The notes beneath the pieces were generated by a model. That model had not been told where the DNA came from. It ran no database searches and saw only the letters and a list, made by a program, of their open reading frames with translations. This document shows, piece after piece, positions 6,094-9,878 of a stretch of DNA of 9,878 nucleotides. The translations under genes were made by a program, and so were the position numbers. The DNA comes from an uncultured Clostridium sp. (GTDB lineage: Bacteria; Bacillota_A; Clostridia; TANB77; CAG-508): positions 1-9,878 of the forward strand of contig CANCZH010000061.1 of assembly GCA_947382445.1 (NCBI GenBank). The letters run 5' to 3'. The stretch's first letter is position 1. The number at the start of each line of letters is the position of its first letter.

Positions 6094-6170
6094 GGACATT
6101 TTTATGTACTTTGGAAAAAAGATAACGTATATTAAAAATAAAGTACTAAATAAAAGCTAGGAGGAAACAA

Positions 6171-8354
6171 ATGAAAAAGATATTTAGAACAATAGCAATT
6201 TCAATAATAATATTAATTTTGGGTGTATTAACATTATTTTGTACGAAAATTTATAAAATATCAACAATAGAAAACATAAGACAAAAAATAGTTAAAACAG
6301 AAGAAAATGAAAATAATGTTACAATTGTTGATATAACGAACTTAGAAGACAACGGAAATCTAGAACATGAACATATATTTAAAACAAAATACGATGCAAA
6401 TAAACATTGGGAAGAATGTAGTATATGTGGACAGAAAAGTAATGAAAATACTCATTCGTATGCAAATGCTTGGACAATGGGAAATGCAAATAATTGCAAT
6501 GAAAATAATATCCATGTATTTACATGTAAATGTGGATACAATTACAATAACACAACAGGAAGAGTAGGACATACAATAGAAACTGTAAATACTAGTAATT
6601 TCGCATGGAATAAAAGATGTAAAAAGTGTTTAAAGATATTTGATTCACATGATTGTTATAGAAATGGTACTAGAATTAATTGTAATACATTAGGACAATG
6701 TTCAACATGTAAATATACATATGGTACAGCTACCTATCATGTATCAACTACAACAAAGGATAATGTAAATCAACAAATAAGATGTAAGCATTGTAATAAA
6801 GTTTCAGGAACTAACAATAAGTGTGAGCTAAAAAAGAATTCAGATAGTCAATTTATATTTTATACAGCTGCAATAGTACCAAGTGGGGCAACATTTCAGA
6901 GGATAGATTATGAAAATAAATATGGTAGTAGCTTAAGTTATTCAAAACAAGAATCACACACAGGTACTAAATGGTATGCCACAGTAACTATTAACATTAA
7001 TCATGCAGAAGTTTCACAAGAATTTAGAGTAGGGTATAGATACTCATTAAGTGGAAGAAATTATGTAATATGGTTTATTAGTGATAAACTTAACATAGAT
7101 ACGGAAAAACCAGTAATACAAAATATAAAAATGGGAAATGATGAACAACTAACAGAGTGGAGTAGAACAAAGCCAGTTACTATTACAGGAACAGAAAATT
7201 ATTGTAATACAGTAAAAGTAAAAATTACAGATGATCAAGGAAATACAATATTTAATGGAGGCGGAAATGTTTCAAATAAAAATTATTCAATTAAATGTAC
7301 ACCACAAGTAGACTGTGATGTAAACGGAAGAAAATTCATAGTTACTGTAACAGATAGCTTTGGAAACAGTGAAACAAAAGAATTCACAATAGCAAAAGTA
7401 GATATAACTCCACCAACTCCAACATCAAATGGAGAAATTGGAGGAGACTGGGCAAAATCAAAAGATTTTACATTTATAGCAACAGATGAAGGAATAGGAG
7501 AAGTTCAAGTAGCATTTAACGATATAAAAGATTTAAAATTAGCGAAAATGGAAGAAGAACAATATTCAAGAGATTATAAATTTGTAGGAGATGTATACAA
7601 ACCAAAACAATTATCAGTGATGTATAAAGATGGACTAGGAAATACGAATATACAAAAAATAACAATAGATAAAATAGATAATACAAGTCCAAACATAATA
7701 AATGTAAAACTAAACAATAATAAACTAATAATAGAATCAAATGATGAGCATGAAACACTAGGAGAAGGTTCAGGAGTAATAAAGTACACATACTTACCAA
7801 GTGTAGAAAAAATAGATAATCCTAAATTAACAGAAGAAAATAGTATAGAAGTAGAAGTAAATGAAGAGATAAAAATAAATGAACTATATAAAATAAAATA
7901 TATTTATGTAACAGCAGAAGATTTAGTAGGAAATACAAGTAAAGTATACGAATTTGAAGTACCACAATTAGTTTTAACAAGCAAAGTAGAATTAAAAACA
8001 GAAAATGGAAAAGGAGAAATAATTTTAGATTGGTCAAGTTATGATATAAAAGATAAACATTTTGTAATATATCGAAAGCAAGAAAATCAAGAGAATTGGG
8101 AGAAAATAGTTCAATCAGAACAAAAATTAACAGGAAGTAGCTACATAGATATTTTAGGGATAGATAAAAATTATCCAAACATGCCAAAAATAAAAATAGA
8201 AAAAAATGAAGAAAATAATGATATAAATATAATTGCAATGTCAGAGGATAATGGAACAAAATATAGTTATTATATAGAAAGCTATGATAATACTACAAAT
8301 CAACTACTAAACACATCAAACCAAAGTAGTGAAAATATGACAAGTTTATTTTAA
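6171..8354 (+). CDS. Membrane-anchored surface protein with CxxC/His-rich and Ig/FN3-like modules
   Basis: This 727-residue protein starts at an ATG 6 nt behind AGGAGG (6159-6164). Residues 7-24 form one hydrophobic segment after MKKIFR, acting as an uncleaved anchor or signal peptide, so the rest is probably outside the cell. Residues about 65-220 are a cysteine/histidine-rich module: C83-x2-C86, C119-x-C121, C150-x2-C153, C162, C171, C177-x2-C180 and C205-x2-C208, interspersed with HEH, HSY, HTI and HDC. This resembles repeated zinc-ribbon-like units of clostridial surface proteins. Three Ig-like segments follow (about 309-408, 411-500, 503-598), each opening near TEKP, TPP or NTSP and ending in GN-type strands, as in bacterial adhesion proteins. 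The last part (about 600-727) resembles an FN3-like domain. There is no sortase motif or S-layer domain. A paralogue begins at 9746. The function is unknown; adhesion or envelope structure is an inference. Confidence 0.8.
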   Translation: MKKIFRTIAISIIILILGVLTLFCTKIYKISTIENIRQKIVKTEENENNVTIVDITNLEDNGNLEHEHIFKTKYDANKHWEECSICGQKSNENTHSYANAWTMGNANNCNENNIHVFTCKCGYNYNNTTGRVGHTIETVNTSNFAWNKRCKKCLKIFDSHDCYRNGTRINCNTLGQCSTCKYTYGTATYHVSTTTKDNVNQQIRCKHCNKVSGTNNKCELKKNSDSQFIFYTAAIVPSGATFQRIDYENKYGSSLSYSKQESHTGTKWYATVTININHAEVSQEFRVGYRYSLSGRNYVIWFISDKLNIDTEKPVIQNIKMGNDEQLTEWSRTKPVTITGTENYCNTVKVKITDDQGNTIFNGGGNVSNKNYSIKCTPQVDCDVNGRKFIVTVTDSFGNSETKEFTIAKVDITPPTPTSNGEIGGDWAKSKDFTFIATDEGIGEVQVAFNDIKDLKLAKMEEEQYSRDYKFVGDVYKPKQLSVMYKDGLGNTNIQKITIDKIDNTSPNIINVKLNNNKLIIESNDEHETLGEGSGVIKYTYLPSVEKIDNPKLTEENSIEVEVNEEIKINELYKIKYIYVTAEDLVGNTSKVYEFEVPQLVLTSKVELKTENGKGEIILDWSSYDIKDKHFVIYRKQENQENWEKIVQSEQKLTGSSYIDILGIDKNYPNMPKIKIEKNEENNDINIIAMSEDNGTKYSYYIESYDNTTNQLLNTSNQSSENMTSLF

Positions 8355-8365
8355 AGTTGACACGC

Positions 8366-8392
8366 ACTTTTTTGTTTTAACTTCATATATTT
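8366..8392 (+). promoter_or_regulatory. Possible sigma-K/sigma-E promoter of sigK
   Basis: AC (8366-8367), a 16-nt spacer and CATATATTT (8384-8392) fit the sigma-K pattern AC-N16/17-CATAnnnTA except for the last base. CATATATT also fits the sigma-E -10 CATACAnT with one mismatch. In Bacillus, sigK is transcribed by both sigma factors. A TTGACA at 8357-8362 has no -10 box at a usable distance. Confidence 0.45.
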
Positions 8393-8418
8393 TTATATAG
8401 ATATTTGGAGGTTGAAAC

Positions 8419-9117
8419 ATGCTTATATTGTCCATTTCTGGTTTTTTAACATTTCTTAACTCTTCTATTTTTATGGTAGGGTACATATCAACAAACAATC
8501 TTTTTCCAGAGCCACTTTCAAGCGAAGAAGAAAAAGAATATTTAGATAAATTTGAAAACGGTGATTTAAATGCGAAAAATGTTCTAATCGAACGAAATTT
8601 AAGATTAGTTGCACACATTTCAAAAAAATATACTTCGACATCAGTTCCATTAGATGATTTAATCTCAATAGGAACAATTGGATTAATAAAAGGAATAAAT
8701 AGTTATAATTCAAAAAAAGGTGTAAAACTGTCAACTTACATATCTAGATGTATTGAAAACGAAATTTTAATGTTTTTCAGAAATACAAAGAAATTAAACT
8801 CAGAAGTATATTTAAATGAGCCTATTGGAAAAGATAAAGATGATAATGTTATTACGCTTCAAGAAATTTTAGAAAATAATGAAAGAAGTATTGAAGATTC
8901 AATTGATTTAAAGCTAAAACAAAAAAAGTTATATGAGAAGATGAATACAGTTTTAAAACCACGTGAAAAAGAAATTTTAATTTTAAGGTTTGGACTTAAC
9001 AATTCTAAACCACTTACACAAAATGAAGTAGCCGATATTTTTGGAATATCTAGATCATATGTATCTAGAATAGAAACAAAAGCTATTAACAAACTTTCAA
9101 AAGAATTTAAAGAATAA
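8419..9117 (+). CDS. sigK: RNA polymerase sporulation sigma factor pro-sigma-K
   Basis: Sigma-K directs late mother-cell transcription during endospore formation (coat, cortex, mother-cell lysis). The match is clear: FPEPLSSEEEKEYL (29-42), IERNLRLVAHISKKY (57-71), DLISIGTIGLIKGI (80-93), KLSTYISRCIENEILM (103-118) in region 2, and LKPREKEILILRFGL plus the helix-turn-helix GISRSYVSRIETKAI (209-223) in region 4. The hydrophobic start (residues 1-21) followed by YISTNN matches the pro-sequence. By analogy with Bacillus, where cleavage is between Ser20 and Tyr21, processing by SpoIVFB would fall between Gly21 and Tyr22. The gene is full length at 232 residues and is not split by a skin-type element. 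GGAGGT at 8407-8412 is 6 nt from the ATG. It starts 64 nt after the surface-protein gene with no clear terminator between, and is followed by the superoxide dismutase gene after 22 nt. Confidence 0.94.
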   Translation: MLILSISGFLTFLNSSIFMVGYISTNNLFPEPLSSEEEKEYLDKFENGDLNAKNVLIERNLRLVAHISKKYTSTSVPLDDLISIGTIGLIKGINSYNSKKGVKLSTYISRCIENEILMFFRNTKKLNSEVYLNEPIGKDKDDNVITLQEILENNERSIEDSIDLKLKQKKLYEKMNTVLKPREKEILILRFGLNNSKPLTQNEVADIFGISRSYVSRIETKAINKLSKEFKE

Positions 9118-9139
9118 GTTTTAGAAAGGAATAATTTTC

Positions 9140-9601
9140 ATGGAAAATACATCTTTGATTAATGCAAAAGCTAATATACGTGGTGGTAAGAAATTTCCGA
9201 ATATTAATGGAGAAGTTTATTTTAGGCAAACTACCAATGGAGTTATTGTAACTACTAGAATTTACAATTTACCTTCTTCAAGTAATGTTTGTAATTCAAG
9301 AATTTTTGGTTTTCACATACATAGTGGAAATTCATGTAGTGGTGATACTAATGATGAATTTAAGAATGCTTTAGGTCATTATAATCCAAACAATTGCAAT
9401 CATCCTCATCATGCTGGGGATTTACTTCCTATTTTCGAAAACAATGGATATGCATATTCATCTTTCTTAACTAATAGATTTAAAGTATCAGATATAATTG
9501 GAAAAGTTGTAATTCTACATGATATGCCAGATGATTTTACAACAAATCCTAGTGGTAATTCTGGAAACAAAATTGCATGTGGAATTATTGAAAAAATATA
9601 G
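9140..9601 (+). CDS. Cu/Zn superoxide dismutase family protein, no signal peptide
   Basis: Cu/Zn dismutases convert superoxide to oxygen and hydrogen peroxide. In this 153-residue protein all metal ligands can be assigned: copper H59, H61 (in GFHIH), H80 (GHYNP) and H127 (ILHDMPDD); zinc H80, H88, H91 (NHPHHAGDL) and D94. The structural disulfide pair would be C66 and C147 (KIACGII). The position of the catalytic Arg143 of the human enzyme appears to be K144 (GNSGNKIACG), a conservative change. No signal peptide or lipobox is present, unlike most secreted bacterial SodC proteins, so the protein should stay in the cytoplasm or reach its site by assembly. AGAAAGGA at 9123-9130 is 9 nt from the ATG. 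The gene follows sigK by 22 nt with no terminator between and ends at a strong terminator. This suggests mother-cell expression and possibly a spore-coat role, which is inference. Confidence 0.9.
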   Translation: MENTSLINAKANIRGGKKFPNINGEVYFRQTTNGVIVTTRIYNLPSSSNVCNSRIFGFHIHSGNSCSGDTNDEFKNALGHYNPNNCNHPHHAGDLLPIFENNGYAYSSFLTNRFKVSDIIGKVVILHDMPDDFTTNPSGNSGNKIACGIIEKI

Positions 9602-9607
9602 TTAAAA

Positions 9608-9645
9608 ATACCATTGTATAAAATTTTTATACAATGGTATTTTTT
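9608..9645 (+). terminator. Terminator of the sigK-dismutase unit
   Basis: The stem 9608-9623 pairs fully with 9625-9640 (core ATACCATTGTATAA with its complement). The innermost A-T pairs probably open to form the loop. A run of six Ts (9640-9645) follows. Its T-tract touches the promoter palindrome of the next gene. Confidence 0.9.
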
Positions 9646-9670
9646 ATGTATATTACATATATGTTATAGA
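9642..9670 (+). promoter_or_regulatory. Palindrome-bearing promoter region of surface protein paralogue, copy 2
   Basis: TATGTA-TAT-TACATA (9645-9659) is followed by the extended -10 TG-T-TATAGA (9662-9670), in the same spacing as at 6065-6093. The leader from 9671 to 9715 is largely conserved with copy 1, including AACGTATATTAAAA (9701-9714). Confidence 0.45.
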
Positions 9671-9745
9671 AGGCATTTTTCTATACTTTGAAAAGATAAT
9701 AACGTATATTAAAAATAGAATAATTAATAAAATTTAGGAGGACAA

Positions 9746-9878
9746 ATGAAAAGGATATTTAAGATAATAGCAATAATATTAGTAGTTTTAGTTACCTTAA
9801 TATTATTTTGTAGCAAAACTAATAAAATATCACTAATAGAAAATATAAGACCAAAAATATCTCAAGTAGAAGAAAATA
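9746..9878 (+). CDS. Paralogue of the 727-residue surface protein (N-terminus only; runs off window)
   Basis: Only 44 codons are visible. The ATG at 9746 follows AGGAGG (9736-9741) by 4 nt. The peptide begins MKRIFKIIAIILVV, continues through a hydrophobic segment ending in LILFC, then KISLIENIRPKI and an acidic stretch VEEN. It aligns without gaps over most of its length with the start of the protein at 6171, which reads MKKIFRTIAISI, LTLFC, KISTIENIRQKI, TEEN. The upstream 100 bases are also conserved, so this is a duplicated gene with its promoter. Whether it carries the CxxC and Ig-like modules cannot be seen here. The FC at the membrane end lacks the small residue before Cys that a lipobox needs. 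Confidence 0.82.
   Translation, partial: MKRIFKIIAIILVVLVTLILFCSKTNKISLIENIRPKISQVEEN

Noticed and set aside
6219..6245. Lipoprotein signal (Cys24 after the hydrophobic segment)
   Set aside because: The residue before Cys is Phe in both paralogues, whereas lipoboxes need Gly, Ala or Ser there.
6367..6567. Second open frame inside the CxxC module on the + strand
   Set aside because: It is a shifted reading of the same gene without a ribosome binding site or protein-like pattern.
7516..8259. Long reverse-strand open frames under the surface protein gene
   Set aside because: They are rich in Leu, Tyr and Phe, as expected from reading A-rich coding DNA backwards, and lack ribosome binding sites.
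8357..8391. Sigma-A promoter TTGACA for sigK
   Set aside because: The nearest acceptable -10 (TATATT at 8386) is 23 nt away, too far for sigma-A.

Overview
The window (about 9.9 kb, very AT-rich, every recognisable gene on the + strand) looks like chromosome from a low-GC, endospore-forming member of the Clostridia. The evidence is a pro-sigma-K sporulation sigma factor, Firmicutes-type RbgA and Mini-RNase III, a recN gene with Firmicutes LexA-like boxes, and strong AGGAGG-type ribosome binding sites. The species cannot be named from the sequence.

Layout. (1) 1-790 is an accessory remnant: the 3' part of a KilA-N domain gene, running directly into a start-less fragment that resembles the C-terminal HEPN domain of ApeA-like abortive-infection proteins. 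(2) 840-2294 is an RNA and ribosome maturation block: rbgA (50S assembly GTPase), mrnC (Mini-RNase III) 3 nt downstream, then tRNA-Glu(CTC) with its own consensus promoter and a long terminator. (3) 2527-3558 encodes an unrecognised four-helix membrane protein closed by a terminator. (4) 3720-6030 holds recN behind a near-perfect sigma-A promoter flanked by two LexA-like boxes, then a small ferritin-like helical protein and a 21-bp hairpin terminator. (5) 6068-9878 is the most unusual part. A 727-residue membrane-anchored surface protein (CxxC/His-rich module plus Ig/FN3-like modules) is followed by sigK and a Cu/Zn superoxide dismutase gene. Then comes the start of a second gene paralogous to the surface protein, carrying an almost identical upstream region.

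How the parts work together. rbgA and mrnC both act on the large ribosomal subunit, one in assembly and one in 23S rRNA trimming. recN is a DNA double-strand-break repair gene with visible SOS-type control. sigK is uninterrupted and keeps a cleavable pro-sequence. It has a sigma-K/sigma-E-like promoter and is followed 22 nt later by the superoxide dismutase gene with no terminator between, so the dismutase may be made in the sporulation mother cell. The two surface-protein paralogues share a palindromic promoter element and a conserved leader, which points to co-regulation of a small duplicated family. No CRISPR array, insertion sequence, integrase or rRNA was seen.
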